Position numbers and translations under genes: made by a program
From: Sambucus nigra
Taxonomy: Eukaryota > Streptophyta > Magnoliopsida > Dipsacales > Adoxaceae
Reading direction: 5' to 3'
NCBI GenBank assembly: GCA_949130495.1
Contig: CASBWL010000422.1
Location: forward strand, 372,001-436,000
DNA: 64,000 bases
The notes under the pieces: generated by a model
Databases searched by the model: none
Seen by the model: the letters and a program-made list of their open reading frames with translations, nothing else
Told to the model about the DNA's origin: nothing
Part shown: one piece after another, positions 1 to 11,865 of the stretch
Layout: every line of letters starts with the position of its first letter
Position numbering within the stretch: the stretch's first letter is position 1

Positions 1-3000
1 AATAAACCTCTGCCACGAAAAAATAGCAGACCATGAAACTATAGATTTGGATCTCGTCATCTCCCAAGAAGATTTTAAATTAAAATTCCCATCCATTGAA
101 TCAGTCCAAATGAGCTCATCCTCTTTATCTCCATCAGATATATGAGTTCCCATAATTGTGAAACTAATAGCTAAAGGAAATAAAGCAGAAAGTTTACGCA
201 AATCCCATTTCTTATCTACTGTCCACAGATCTTTAACTTTAATCTGAGATTCTTCAAAAGCATAATTGGATAGGGAACCTATCGAGCACCAATTATCCCA
301 CAGAGCACTACAATTACCATCTCCTAACCTCCATAACATGTTTTCTTCAGAGTTAGATCTAACAAGACACATTCTTCTCCAATTATGAGAGCCTACTCTC
401 CCATTTGCTGCACAAGGATGAACTTTTCTACAATACTTAGCTAACATAAAATCTTTCCAAAGGGACTTTTTACTTCTAAATTTCCACCATAATTTGATGG
501 AGAAGGTTTGGCTTATATCCCATAGACTTCTAATCCCCACCCCTCCTTCATGAACAGGTTTGGAGATATCACTCCATTTACACCAATGATGCCTCCTTTC
601 CCCCATATTTGAGCTCCAAAAGAAATTGGCAAACATACTTTCAATAGACCTTATGATTTTTCTAGTTGGCATCAAAGCTGAAAGAGTATACACAGTAAAG
701 GAGGCTAGCACATGCTTAATCAGAACAAGCTTGGCTCCAGCAGATAACAATTTAGCCTTCCAGCTAGAAATCTTGTACCTGATCTTTGAAAGAATAGTCT
801 CAAAAAATATGTTTCTTTTCCTACCTGAGTAGATTGGGCAGCCCAAATAAGTAATGGGAACATATTTCAAAGTAAAACCAGCAATGTCTACAATCTTCTT
901 CTTATTAGCTGGATTAATTTTATTGGACACAATAAGGGAGCTCTTATTCTTATTCACCTTTTGACCTGAGACCTTCTCATATTTTTCAATCACTAATAAA
1001 ACTTTCTTAATGGATTTCATATCACCTGAAGAGAATATAATGATATCATCAGCAAAGGATAGATGATTTATTTGAGGACCTCCAATAGGGAGCTTGAATG
1101 GTTTAAAAGAAGATTGAGCATTAAGGCCATTTAAGTTGAAAGATAGAGCCTCTGCCATTATGATAAATAGACCAGGAGATAGAGGATCACCCTGTTTAAG
1201 TCCTCTTTCAGACTTAAAGAAGCCTTTCTGGTTACCATTTATGAGAATTGAGAACCAATTATTAGATATAACTCTCCAAACCATGTCAATCCATCTCTCA
1301 GAGAAGCCAAATTTCCTCATCACCTTGATAAGAAACAACCAAGACACTCTATCATATGCTTTAGCCATATCCAACTTCATAGCTACATTGCCTCCATAGT
1401 TTTTAAAATTGATCATGTGGAACATTTCTTGAGCCAAAAGAATATTTTCTGTAATATCTCTCCCTTTTATAAAACCACTCTGATTAGGAGAAATAATGTC
1501 AGGAAGTATTTTACTCAATCTGCAGGCCATCACTTTAGTGAAAATTTTGTTGAAAAAATTACAGAGACTGATAGGTCTCATATCTTGAAAAGTTTGGGAA
1601 TTTTGAACCTTTGGTATAATAGCTATTAGAGTGGAAGAAACAATTTTAGGGATCTCCATACCTGAAAAGAAACCTTGAACAGCTTTGATAATATCCTTGC
1701 CTATGATATGCCAACAATGCTTAAAAAAGTGACCTGAAAAGCCATCCATACCTGCTGCACTGTCTTCATTAAGATCAAAAACAGCTGACCTGATTTCATC
1801 TTCATCTGGATACTCAGCTAATAGGATGTTTTGATCCTCTGAGATGAGGTTGGGGATGCAATTAAGAAAACTATCAGCATTCACATATTCCTCTTTATCT
1901 CCAAAAGCAGCCTTAAAGAAATTAATTGCTTCATTACAAATAGCTTCCTCTTCTTCAATCCAATTTCCAGATTCATTTTTAATTTTGTGAAGAATCATCC
2001 TTTTTCTACTAACCTTAACTGAGTTGTGGAAGAATCTAGTATTTTTGTCCCCCTCTTCAAGCCATTTATCCCTAGACTTTTGTCTCCAGAAAGCCTCTTC
2101 CAAAGCACTTTTCTTGGTATACTCAGCTTCTTCTCTAGCCCAAGTCTCTCTATTCTCCTCACTAGGATCAATTGCATAGGCTATCTCAGCTGCAAGAACT
2201 TTATCTTCTGCATCTTTAACTGATTGAAATATATCCCCATAGGTATCTTTACTCCATCTTGACAGATGAGTTTTAAGATTTTTGAGATTAAGGGCCACTG
2301 CATAAATTGGATTAGAAGATAAATTAGAATCCCAATTCCTTTGAATAACCTCCATAAAAGAATTCTTCTTTGTCCAAAAGTTTAGAAATTTAAAGGGCTT
2401 TCTAATATAATCTGTTGAAGATTTCATCTCAATTAAAAGAGGTGCATGGTCTGATGCAGATCTGTTCAGATGGGATACTTTAATCTTAAATCCCAATTCC
2501 AAAAGGTCTACATTAGCTACCACTCTATCCAGCCTACTCCATATTTTAGCATCCCCATCCCTTTTGTTGAACCATGTATAGGCAGATCCAGAGTACCCCA
2601 TATCTTCTAAATGATTTGAAGCAAAGAATTCTAAAAATTCCAAAGAAGATGCTGCATCAATTTGATTGCCCCCTGCTTTCTCCCAAGAATAAGCCACTGT
2701 GTTAAAATCCCCACACACCATCCAAGGCTCATTGATGTTTAAATCAGTGAGATGTTTCCACAATTCCCTTCTATCAATTTTTGAACATTTAGCATATACT
2801 GCACTACAATAAATTGGCTTTGCCCCCTACTGACATACACAAGATACTATTAGAGCTTGATCCATACTAGCAACCACTGAAAATTGGAGATCATCTTTAG
2901 CAAATAACCATATCTTGCTATTAGTATTAGTTTGGGATAGTTGGAATCCCAGTCTAACCATATAGCTTGATATAACATCTTCCCCTTGCTTTGGTTCTAA

Positions 3001-3105
3001 GATAGCCAGCACTGATATTTTATGAATCTTAATCAGTCTTTTCATTCTCCTCATTGCACTTTTCTTGACAATTCCTCTAATATTCCAAACTAAAAAACTT
3101 ATCAT
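1..3105 (-). pseudogene. LINE ORF2: endonuclease-reverse transcriptase, one in-frame stop, partial
   Basis: This protein would nick target DNA and prime reverse transcription of the LINE RNA. I read every codon from 3105 to 1 and the frame is open except for one TAG at 2827-2829 (codon 93). The endonuclease domain is at residues 1-230: N8 in WNIRG, E37 in LEPK, GDFN at 132-135, and SDH at 218-220. The reverse transcriptase follows, with a GLKQGDPLSPGLF block near residue 637 and the FADD catalytic motif at 684-687. The last 200 residues show the conserved region after the RT, and the window ends as a zf-RVT-like segment begins. The start is MISFLVWNIRG, typical of plant L1 ORF2. The TAG could come from a C-to-T change in CAG or a G-to-A change in TGG. 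Function is well supported by family motifs; activity is doubtful because of the stop. Confidence 0.95.
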
Positions 3106-3170
3106 TGAGACATTGCATCAAAATTAGCTTTTGAGTTGGATCTTAGATTCATAGTATGGTTACCTCCTCT

Positions 3171-4478
3171 TTAAAGAATTCTAGTAGGTGACATAGAGAC
3201 TGATCTGCTGTTTGAATCCTTATCTGGCATTCCTTCATATATTTTATTCTGATACTTCTTGAATTGTTTACTTTTCCTCCTCACTTCAATGAATCCTTCT
3301 TCATCATTCCCTTCATTAGATTTATAATCTACTTGGTTAACATCTCCATCCAATTCCCCTTCTTCTCTAATCTCAGATTCCTCACAATGAATAGGCTTCT
3401 CTACAGTAATAGTCTGATCTGCATATATTTTACTGTTTTCATCCCTTGTCCTCATTTCCTTCTGCACTACTGCTAATACTTGATCTTGATTAAGGTCTAT
3501 ATTCATACTCATATCAGCCTCTGCCTCCTTATCTTGATTTTTTGGAATATCCTTTGGAACTGGTGGTATCTTGTCTACTGCCTCAGATGGTTTCTTGAAA
3601 TTCCTGATGACCCATTCTTTTGTGGCTTCCTTCACTTTAGAGACTGCTTCTGGTTGCTTTTTCTTCAAAATTACATTGGCTTCATTTCTTTTTACCCCAT
3701 CCTTTTCTATGAATAAGCATTCTTCTTTTTTATGGCCTTTCTTAAAACAAAATTGACAGTACTCAGGTATACCCTCATATTCAATATACTGCCAATACCC
3801 CGTGCCTTTATCAGAGTTTCCAATCCAAACCCTAGATGGATGCTCTTTGCATAGATCAATTTCTACACAAATCCTTGCTAAACTAGGTCTGGAGAGAGAT
3901 GTAGTGGCAAGATCTAGTTTTAAAGGTGTACCTACGACATTAGCAATAGAAAATATACTCTCTTTATTATACAGATGAATGGGAAGAATAGGCAAGTTAA
4001 TCCATATAGGGGCAATAGTAGATTCCACATCAGGATGGAAATCAGGAGACCATTTGAAAACACGCATAGGGTATCTATGAATGAACCATGTTTCCCTAAG
4101 CCAAACTCTATGGAAATCTTCTTCATGAAATAAACGTATGAGGATATGCTTTTGATCTATCAACCCTATATTAACAGCAGCTTTCAATCCCAGAGATGAA
4201 AAAACTTTACGTATATCATTGATCGCAAGCCTGCCATGGGAGAATTTCCCAACAAGGGAGTACTTAAAAGGAGCTGCTAACTTCTTTATGTCTTCATCAG
4301 TGAAAAATATAGCCGGTTCTCCTTTGAAATTGCTAACTTCCTTCAAAGAAATTGAGGATTGCGTATGATTACCTACTACAGATGCAAAAGATTTAGAAGG
4401 ATTGAAAAGGTTTTGGGAGAGATTAGGAGGGGGAGGAAGGATGACTGCCTCCACGTTGGAGGCATCATGAGCAGCCAT
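3171..4478 (-). CDS. LINE ORF1: DUF4283/zinc-knuckle RNA-binding protein
   Basis: The intact 435-residue first ORF of the LINE. In plant L1 elements this protein binds the element RNA to form the particle in which ORF2 works. Residues about 60-210 match the DUF4283 pattern (a KYSLVGKFSHGR start, a region rich in W, F and P, and a WI-LP-LP motif). A CCHC zinc knuckle, CQFCFKKGHKKEEC, follows at about residues 242-255. The C-terminal third is charged, rich in K, E and D, and probably disordered. The ATG at 4478 is the first in frame and lies close to the presumed 5' end. ORF2 starts 65 bases past the stop. Length and domain order are normal for the family, and no break was found. Confidence 0.93.
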   Translation of the reverse strand: MAAHDASNVEAVILPPPPNLSQNLFNPSKSFASVVGNHTQSSISLKEVSNFKGEPAIFFTDEDIKKLAAPFKYSLVGKFSHGRLAINDIRKVFSSLGLKAAVNIGLIDQKHILIRLFHEEDFHRVWLRETWFIHRYPMRVFKWSPDFHPDVESTIAPIWINLPILPIHLYNKESIFSIANVVGTPLKLDLATTSLSRPSLARICVEIDLCKEHPSRVWIGNSDKGTGYWQYIEYEGIPEYCQFCFKKGHKKEECLFIEKDGVKRNEANVILKKKQPEAVSKVKEATKEWVIRNFKKPSEAVDKIPPVPKDIPKNQDKEAEADMSMNIDLNQDQVLAVVQKEMRTRDENSKIYADQTITVEKPIHCEESEIREEGELDGDVNQVDYKSNEGNDEEGFIEVRRKSKQFKKYQNKIYEGMPDKDSNSRSVSMSPTRIL

Positions 4479-4545
4479 GCAACCCTAGGTCGCCTAGCTA
4501 GAGAGAGAGAATGTGAAAAGGTGCTTTTCGTTCGGCTGCAATGGC

Positions 4546-6689
4546 TTTTTTTTTTTTTTATATTTAGAGACATAGGAGTTAATACTCATAGTTGTATATC
4601 TGGGGACGGGATTTTGAGAACCTCGATTATATTTGCATAATGTTTAAGGAAGGTGATTTCCATCAATGTTAAGAGACAGTGTCTTTCAGAAGGAGTTCCT
4701 TATTTAAGTGTAAGTGCGAAAGGAGACGTAACTTTATTGTCAAGGAGCGGGAATATAGAGGTACATGTTATGGACCGAGGGCCTAAAAGATTCTGATGAC
4801 TGACAATGCTAGGAAGTAGTGTATCGAGGGGTTTCTTGTTTGAATTTCGCTTTGCGAGACACCCCACGCATAAAACTTAGCGTAAGGTTGGTAGTAAGGA
4901 TATGTGTTTCCATTCGTTCATGATTTGGATACATCGATCGTTATGGAAGTATCTAGTTATAACTGGAAGTTAAAGGGTAAATTACGATATAAGGCCAGTA
5001 GAGCCAATGGCGTGGTGAGGAAGTACTGAAAAAAATTGGGTTTTTATTTCAGCGGGTTGAAGGATGCACTGAGGTTAAGGAGGAATTAGGATTTCAAATT
5101 CGGGGGTGATTGAGAACACTTAAGTGGTATAGCCACATTAAAAATATAGGGGCCACAAAGAGTGTGGAGTACATGTGGAGCGTATATGATGTTTAATCAT
5201 GTATGCATGGGTTATAGGGGTGTAGACACCCTAGTTTGCTTAGGTGTTAATCGCCGAAAGAAGGGACATAGATGGGTGAAATTATTACTTGTGAGACTAA
5301 AATGACAAAATGGAAGTGATAGAGTGGATTAAGCGTCGTGAGAAGGATGAAAATCTATTTATTCTTGTGCAATCAGAATAACACGTTCAAAATTGGTTAA
5401 AAGACAGTGGGAAGCCCTCTAAAAAGGGAGTGTCCCTTGAGAAGGCAATAGTTAACTATTATAGACAATTTGGAGTGGAATTCCACCCAATCGAATGTTG
5501 AGAGTGACTTATGCATAAATGGAGTGAGGATGTTGATAAGGTATAGGAGTCCAGATTTGCACAACGTGGTGAAAGGTTCACGTGTCAAAATTTTGGGATA
5601 CGTCGAGGGAAGAAGAGGGTTAGTAAGTATCACTTAACGAGAAGAATTATACGTGAAAGTCGGCATTGAAAGGGGTAGAGTAAGTAGTAGATCGGTTGGG
5701 ATAAGATGATTAACCAGATAATTTTGTATCAAGTCGACGATTCCAGAGATAGAAGAGTTAAGTTGGTAAATTTCCATGCGGGGTTGACAACTTATAGATA
5801 ATTAACGAGTTCAGAAGGAGAGAAATTATTATATCCTTGGGTGATTTACACTATTAGATAGTGAACACTCCGGTACGTGGTCCTATGAAGTATTATTCAT
5901 AACTAGGAGGAGATCCCCAAAATCCACCTTCAACGTGGGGTATCAGGAAGTTATGGAGATAACGTTTCGTTCGGAGAAGGTTGTATCACCTATAGCCCGA
6001 GGAGTAGGCGCAAGGTGACTGACGATTGGTGGAACTGTATGAAAGCAGTTTTTGATTCAGTGCGATCATTTCATTTCCAAAATGGGGATAGCTAGTAAGT
6101 GAGGTAGAGTGTGGTAATGTGGAGAAGATATTACCAAATGGTAGAGTTGAGTGAAAGCACCCGTATCTATTCATAGTGGGCAAAGTGATTACTGAGGTTT
6201 TGTGTGGGTAAACCTTATCATTCTTTCTCTGGATGTTTAGAGGTGAGCGGATTATTAAAGTTTTGGATTAGTCAGGAGTTAGAGTCCGATGAATATAAGG
6301 GGATAACCACCAACAGTCATGAGTGACTTTCCTTTGTGTAAAAGTCATAACACCAGAATTGATATTCAAAGAATGGACAAGAGTATTCATATGTTCTATG
6401 GTTTCTCCCAGGATGGGAGTTTTGTGTTTATTTAAAACGCGGGAGTTGATACGTAGTGAGGTACGGACTCACAATAATATTGAGATAATGCGGCCAAAAA
6501 TGTATAGGCTATTCGTATTCGAATGTTGTTTAATAAGTGCACAATGTGAGATGAATTTGTTGAGGTATAACCTATAACTGATTAAGTGTCAAGAGTGTTC
6601 AACAAACTTGTTGTAAAGTGAGGGTTGTAGTGATTGAGCCTTTCCTTGTATTTTACATTATACCTATTTTTATGAATTTCGGGACGAAA
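4546..6689. other. Decayed or non-coding internal region of element C
   Basis: About 2.1 kb without a recognisable gene. It starts with a T-run beside the LINE 5' end and leads into the polypurine tract of element C. I looked for integrase, chromodomain and RNase H motifs in the plus frames and found none; open stretches are below 85 codons and look random. It may be a strongly decayed pol 3' region, or the non-coding body of a non-autonomous (LARD-like) element. Confidence 0.5.
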
Positions 6690-6710
6690 TTCCGTTGTTA
6701 GGGGGGAAGT
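6690..6710 (+). promoter_or_regulatory. Polypurine tract of element C
   Basis: A purine run (TTAGGGGGGAAG) directly before the LTR-like sequence, preceded by ATTTCGGGACGAAATTC. This arrangement is the usual 3' end of the internal region in plant Tekay/Del-type gypsy elements, where the tract primes plus-strand DNA synthesis. It sets the orientation of element C as plus. Confidence 0.7.
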
Positions 6711-9498
6711 ACGTATTACCCCGTATTTTTTATGGATTTTAATTATGTGATTTAATAAATTAATTTGCCTTGAATTATGAGATTTATTATAATTAATTTG
6801 GGTTTATTAATTGGAAATTTATTCGGATTTAAATGCTAGCGCGACGAGAGTTAGTATTTGATTATTATAATGATGTTTAATATTACTGAGTGATTATGGT
6901 AATATATGATTATTGTATTTATAAAAAAATTGTCGTGAGTTGAAATTATGGTAGTTTCGATAATTAAGTGGGACGCACGTGTCATTCGTGTCAAGACCCA
7001 ATTTAATGGATTTAAAAGTATTTTATTTTTATGTCATCCATATGAACATTTTGAGTGCATTAACGTGTTCGGAAGGGTCGAAATAGTCAGAAAACACTAG
7101 TCGGGAGTTTAGTTTGGGTCCCGGTACATTTTTAGGCTTAACCGGCAATCTGGGAGGGTATATTTGTAACCGAAAAGAGAGGGGGAACCAACCAACAACG
7201 TCAAACGTATCATAATCGGTATTCTATAGGCAAGTGATTTATCTTGCAAAGATTCAAAGCATATATTTTACATGATAGTGTAGATTTGAAGATTTATTAT
7301 GAACAATGATATAAATTGTAAAATGGGAGCATTAAATATTGAATCCGGATAGGGTTGCATATAGTTAAAGCTTCTGGACAGATATTAGGTACGAAATCAT
7401 ATTCCATGTGTAGGTAATTATGAAATTAAATTAGAATTTATGATCTTCTTGAAGAAATTAGGAAGCACTAGGGTTAGAAGAATAATTATGACTTTTGATC
7501 CAAGAAACTATTGATTAAGGATGATTTCATGATTCTAATAACGTTAGAAATTATGTAAACATGTTGGTATGATGATTAGTATACTTGGTTGAGAGTTTTG
7601 GACGTTAAAATGAATAATTTGAGGTGTAAAAAAAAGAGGAATCCCGTAACTGTTTAAGAAATTATGGACAAATACCTGCTTGATCGATCGATCGACCCCT
7701 TTTCTTCGATCGATCGATCCCTGCAGATTTTTGGCAATTGTTTCCTTTTAAGGTTTAATAAAAATCCTAAAGCCGAGGTTGATTCTTAGGGTGATTAATA
7801 TAATATTGTGGAACTTAGATAAAGTCATTAGGGTCTTAGTTCTTTTAGAAAAATATCATAACTTATGGGATTGAGCGTTGTAATTAGAAATGGTTACCGA
7901 GTGAGGACGGTTGGAGATCTTTCAATTTTGAGACTGAAAGTGGAATGAATGATAACTTAAGGGATTTTAGATTTGCTGAGATAACCTTAGTAATAAATGG
8001 AAGACCTAGTATTCACTTGGGATAGGTATAGGTACCCGAACCCGTATGACGAGACTTGTCATGTTAAATAAATAGTACGTAGAATCTCTGAAACAAAAAT
8101 ATTGTGGGTGAGACTTAATATATAGGACATGAGTGGACCTATATTGAAATTGTGTATATATATATATACTGGTTATGTGAATACCTAGTGTATGGATTTC
8201 TTATGTGTATGACATGCCTACCATACTTGCTATCACGGAAGCTTATTTTTATGTAAAAGGACCCTCTTATCCTTATGTGGTTCGGGGGGATTTAGACTGG
8301 TACCTTAAGGACATAGGACTTTGAATGACTTATTTGTGAGTGGATAAGTCAGCTGACCATGGGAGCGTAGGTATGTGCATGAGCCGTGGGTATGTGAACT
8401 ATTCTCGCCTCCAATATGTGTGATTTGTATTTAGATGGTTCCTGAGTGATTCGGAACACATGATCCTTACGTGCGTGATGTACATGGATTTGATAGCAGA
8501 GTATGAGTGCACAGCAGCTTAGCCTAGGGGTGCCGTATATGTATTATGAACTAAGAGTGATATACTTATGTACTTGTGACTGGTTCATTGTTGCTTAGTA
8601 GAAGTGAATAACTAAGATGATTGCATGGGCTAAGAATGAAAATTTAATTAATACATGAGATAAGTAATTTAACGAATGCGAATTGAGATTGTGAATAGAA
8701 ATTGATTGCTTATTAAGAGTAGATATCCTATGGTATAATGAGAAAGCAGAAGTGGTTCAGACTAGTTATTTAGAGGCATAACTAAAATGGGTTAAAGGCA
8801 TACGTTAGGCATGAACATTAGTTGAGAGGTGAGAAACTCATGTGAGAGTACGCAACTGATATGTTTATAATGTGTTGTTTAAATGTAATTTAAACACTTG
8901 CTAAACTTTTAAAACTATTTTCACATCGGGCTCTTACCCGTTTTCTTCCAAATTTATTTTGTTTTGTAAAAACATTTTAGGTGCCCAGCCACAGGGACGC
9001 CAAGCATAGGAGTTTCATTCTGATGACGTGCTGTAGCTGCTGTGGAAGCTACAAGATCTTGGTATTAGACACCTTCATATTTATCCTTATTTACTTTAGA
9101 GTCATTTGTATCAGTTAGGGCATGTCGCCCATTCTTATTTAGATGTTGTAGTTACACACTTTCATTATTTCAGTTTGGTTTATTTATTCAGACTCTTGTA
9201 TTGGAACTTTATTTAATCTATCATTATCATTATTGGAGTGTTTACTCCAGACTCAGTTGATTTCATTTCGTTGGTTATTCTCATGAGATTGTTTATGAGA
9301 TTGATGGTTAATGATTTAATTATTGGTCATTTGCTAACTTAATTAATAAAATTTGGCATCTCTCTTTTTAAATATTAGGTGCCTAGTAATTAATTAAATG
9401 TTTTTCGACAGTGATGCTAAGACTGAACCAACTTGATATTCTGTATTAATTTAATAAAGGAGTAGCTACCCGGTATTTAATTAGACGGGGTGTTACAT
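6711..9498 (+). repeat. Element C 3' LTR (long chromovirus-type LTR)
   Basis: A 2.8 kb non-coding block between the polypurine tract and the terminal GGGGTGTTACA at 9498. The left end (TATTACCCCGTAT) and right end (GACGGGGTGTTACA) form the imperfect inverted termini common in Tekay/Del LTRs. Near the 3' end is a block with TTCACATCGGGCTCTTACCCG and GCCCAGCCACAGGGACGCC, which resembles the transcribed end of such LTRs in other plants. The right flank resumes element D's LTR, so C inserted there. The matching 5' LTR must be left of the window. The start has lost the canonical TG. Confidence 0.75.
7682..7719. repeat. Two GATC/CGAT palindromic runs in the LTR of C
   Basis: Two runs of repeated CGAT (7682-7695 and 7707-7719) separated by 11 bases (CCCCTTTTCTT). 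Each run is self-complementary. The second run nearly repeats the first, so this may be a small tandem duplication inside the LTR. No function can be assigned. Confidence 0.6.
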
Positions 9499-9602
9499 AT
9501 AATTTCTTTATTCTTAGAAGACTTTTAAATTTGAATACTTTATAAGGTTGAAACAACGACTATAGGTGATTAGGGTCGGTTTTGAAAATCCCAGTTATTG
9601 TA
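9499..9602 (-). repeat. Element D 3' LTR, truncated by element C
   Basis: These 104 bases match the right-hand end of D's other LTR (about 17346-17448): both contain TTGAATACTTTATAAG and a GATTTTGAAAATC-like stretch, with scattered differences. Homology stops exactly at the GGTGTTACA end of element C. A purine tract lies just to the right, on the minus strand (rc of 9603-9620). Confidence 0.82.
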
Positions 9603-9639
9603 GTTACCCACCTAAAAAAATCATCCTTGAATTTACCTT

Positions 9640-9960
9640 CAAATAATTCATGATATGGGTCTTTCATAGGTTATTCTGGTTCCCATGTAGCTTTTTGCTA
9701 ATTTTGATTTTCCCAAAGTACTTTAACTGAGGGAATTTCCTTATTTTTGAGGTTCTTCACTTCGCGATTCAGAATTTGAATAGGGCGTGCTTCAAATTCA
9801 TGGCTTGGTTCGATAGAAATGTCTTGCCACGTAATGGTATGGGATGGATCAGAGATATATTGGGGTAACTGAGACACATGAAATACATTATGAACATTGG
9901 ATAATTCCATAGTGAATTCTAATTGATAGGCTAAAGAGCTAACTCATTTTGAAATTGTGA
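9640..9960 (-). pseudogene. D integrase C-terminal tail, chromovirus type
   Basis: The open part, 9698-9910, encodes MELSNVHNVFHVSQLPQYI and then REVKNLKNKEIPSVKVLW. In intact Tekay-type elements this block follows the integrase core and joins the chromodomain-like tail that steers integration into heterochromatin. The first methionine is internal to the original protein, since the family reads on from a conserved P-x-L-S-N-V-H-x-V-F-H region. Stops occur on both sides. Identity of the region is clear, but a functional chromodomain cannot be claimed. Confidence 0.82.
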
Positions 9961-11100
9961 AACGTCCAATATATCCGGGAACTAATTTTCCTTTCTTTCC
10001 GAAGAGTAATTTTTTTTCAAGTGGGCTGTCTTCCAAAGAAACTAATATTTCCAAAGAAAAATTAAAAAATACTTAATTTTTTTTCTGTCGATCTTGGTCT
10101 GTGTTGAATCTTTCTTGAATTTGTTGTATTCTCTCAGTGGTTTCCTGGATTATTTTGGCACTAAATTGTTTACTATTTCCGGATTTTATCCAACACACAA
10201 GTGATCTACACGATCTTTCATATAAACCTTCAAACGGAGCAACTTTAATACTCGTCTGATCACTATTGTTATATGAAAATTCAACAAGGGGTAAATGTAC
10301 ATTCGAGTTGTCGGGCATATCTAACGTACAAGCGCGTAGAATATCTTCAAAATGTTGGATTGTACGTTCTGATTGTCCATCCATTTATGGGTGGAGTGGG
10401 GTACTTAAATGAAGTTTAGTACCCATTGCGGTTTGCAATGATTGCCAAAACTTTCCTACAAAATGGAATCTCTGTATGATACGATGGATAAAGGAATTCC
10501 ATGTAATTGAACAATTTTTCGAATGTAGAGCTTGCTATGCTTATGGAATGAGTCAATGGTCTTCATAAGTAAAAAATGAGTAGATTTTGTGAGTCAATCT
10601 ACTATTTACCGAAATGGAATTATATCCTTGGTAGGTATGAGGTAGTCCACTGATAAAATCCATGATAATATGATCTCATTTCCACTCAAGAATTGGTAAG
10701 GGTTAGAAGAGTCCATCGTGTGTCGGTGTTCTATCTTTACTTATTAATAAGTAAGACATTTCTTTACAAAATTCTTGATATCATTTCTCATATTTGGCCA
10801 CCAGTATTGCTTCTTCAGGGTGTAGTACATTTTCTAACTTCCAGGGTGAATCAAAAATTTTGAACGACGGGCTTCTTGCAATATTTCCTCTAAAAGAGAT
10901 GCATCATCATGTACATAGAATCTGTTTCAAAATCAGAAGTCAGTATTTTTATCTTGAAAGGTTTGTAAAAAAGAATATTAGGTTTGCTGAACTAAGATTT
11001 TCTCTCTTAATTCATGATAGGCAATAGTGTTTAAATTTTTTTTGCAAAAGGTGATATTAATTGAAGGTCATATTGCTCTATAGTAGCACCAACATTGTAC
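9961..11100 (-). pseudogene. D integrase, decayed
   Basis: The best-preserved stretch is 10073-10384, with DGQSERTIQHFEDILRAC followed by LPLVEFSYNN, the block that follows the catalytic Glu region of gypsy integrases. It normally reads DGQSERTIQTLEDMLRAC. The upstream part (10400-11100, running toward the HHCC zinc finger) is recognisable only in pieces and has several stops and frameshifts. The product would have joined element cDNA into the genome. Confidence 0.78.
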
Positions 11101-11105
11101 GAGAT

Positions 11106-11860
11106 TCAAGTGTAGAGTCCTCCTATTAGATTTGGATTTAAAGTGTCAGCTACTATATTTCCTTTGCCTGGATGGTAATTTAATTTAAATCGGTAATCTT
11201 TCAAAAATTCCATCCAGCGTTGTCTTAAATTCAGGTCCTTTTGGGTAAAAATATATTTCAAACTTTTGTGATCAGAAAATATTTGGAAATTTACATCGTA
11301 AAGGTAACAATGCAAAATTTTCAACGTAAAAAGTACAACGCCTAATTCAAGATCAGGGACATTGTAATTATGTTCATGAGTTTTGAGTTGTCGTGACCTA
11401 TACCCTATAAATTTCTCATTCTATATTAATATGCATCCTATCCCTTGTAATGAAGCATCGGTATACACATCATAGCTTACATCACTAGAAGGAATAGTGA
11501 GGTCGGGAGTAGTGGTTAATTTGCCCTTCAACACTTAGAATGATTGTTTACATTTATCGGTCCGTAGAAAAGGAACTTCCTTCCTAGTTATCTTTAAAAG
11601 GGTGAGATCAATGTGAGAAAATCCTTCTACAAAATGATGGTAATATCAAGCAAATCTTAGAAAAAATTTATTTTTGTAATATTGGTGCGATACATCCATT
11701 CTAAAATGGCTAAAATTTTGGCTGGATCGACTTGGATTCCATGTCCTAAAAATTTTATTTCCTTCATTGAAAAATCACATTTTCTCTTCTTAACATATAA
11801 CCGATGGTTTCTCAGAGTACCTAAGACTGCTTGTAAATGTTGGTCATGTTCTACTAGATT
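11106..11860 (-). pseudogene. D RNase H region, decayed
   Basis: The open segment 11106-11324 carries FQIFSDHKSLKYIFTQKDLN followed by RQRWMEFLKDY and YHPGKGNIVADTL. These are the conserved second half of the gypsy RNase H domain, which removes RNA from RNA-DNA hybrids. The first half (to about 11860) is traceable but broken by stops. After ADTLNPN the frame is lost. Confidence 0.85.
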
Positions 11861-11865
11861 CTGAG

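Larger units (their letters stand above)
1..4540 (-). mobile_element. Element L: plant L1-type LINE, 3' end outside window
   Basis: A non-LTR retrotransposon on the minus strand. ORF1 (nucleic-acid-binding) is followed after a 65-base gap by ORF2 (endonuclease plus reverse transcriptase), the standard plant L1 order. The 5' end is near 4540, about 60 bases upstream of the ORF1 start and next to a T-run at 4546-4559. The 3' UTR and poly(A) tail lie beyond the left edge. Both ORFs are almost unbroken, unlike every other element here, so this is probably the most recent insertion on the left side. It interrupts the internal region of element C. Confidence 0.93.

Noticed and set aside
626..2223. 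Plus-strand open readings of 60-90 codons across the LINE
   Set aside because: They are shadows of ORF2, which is open in the minus frame along the same stretch.
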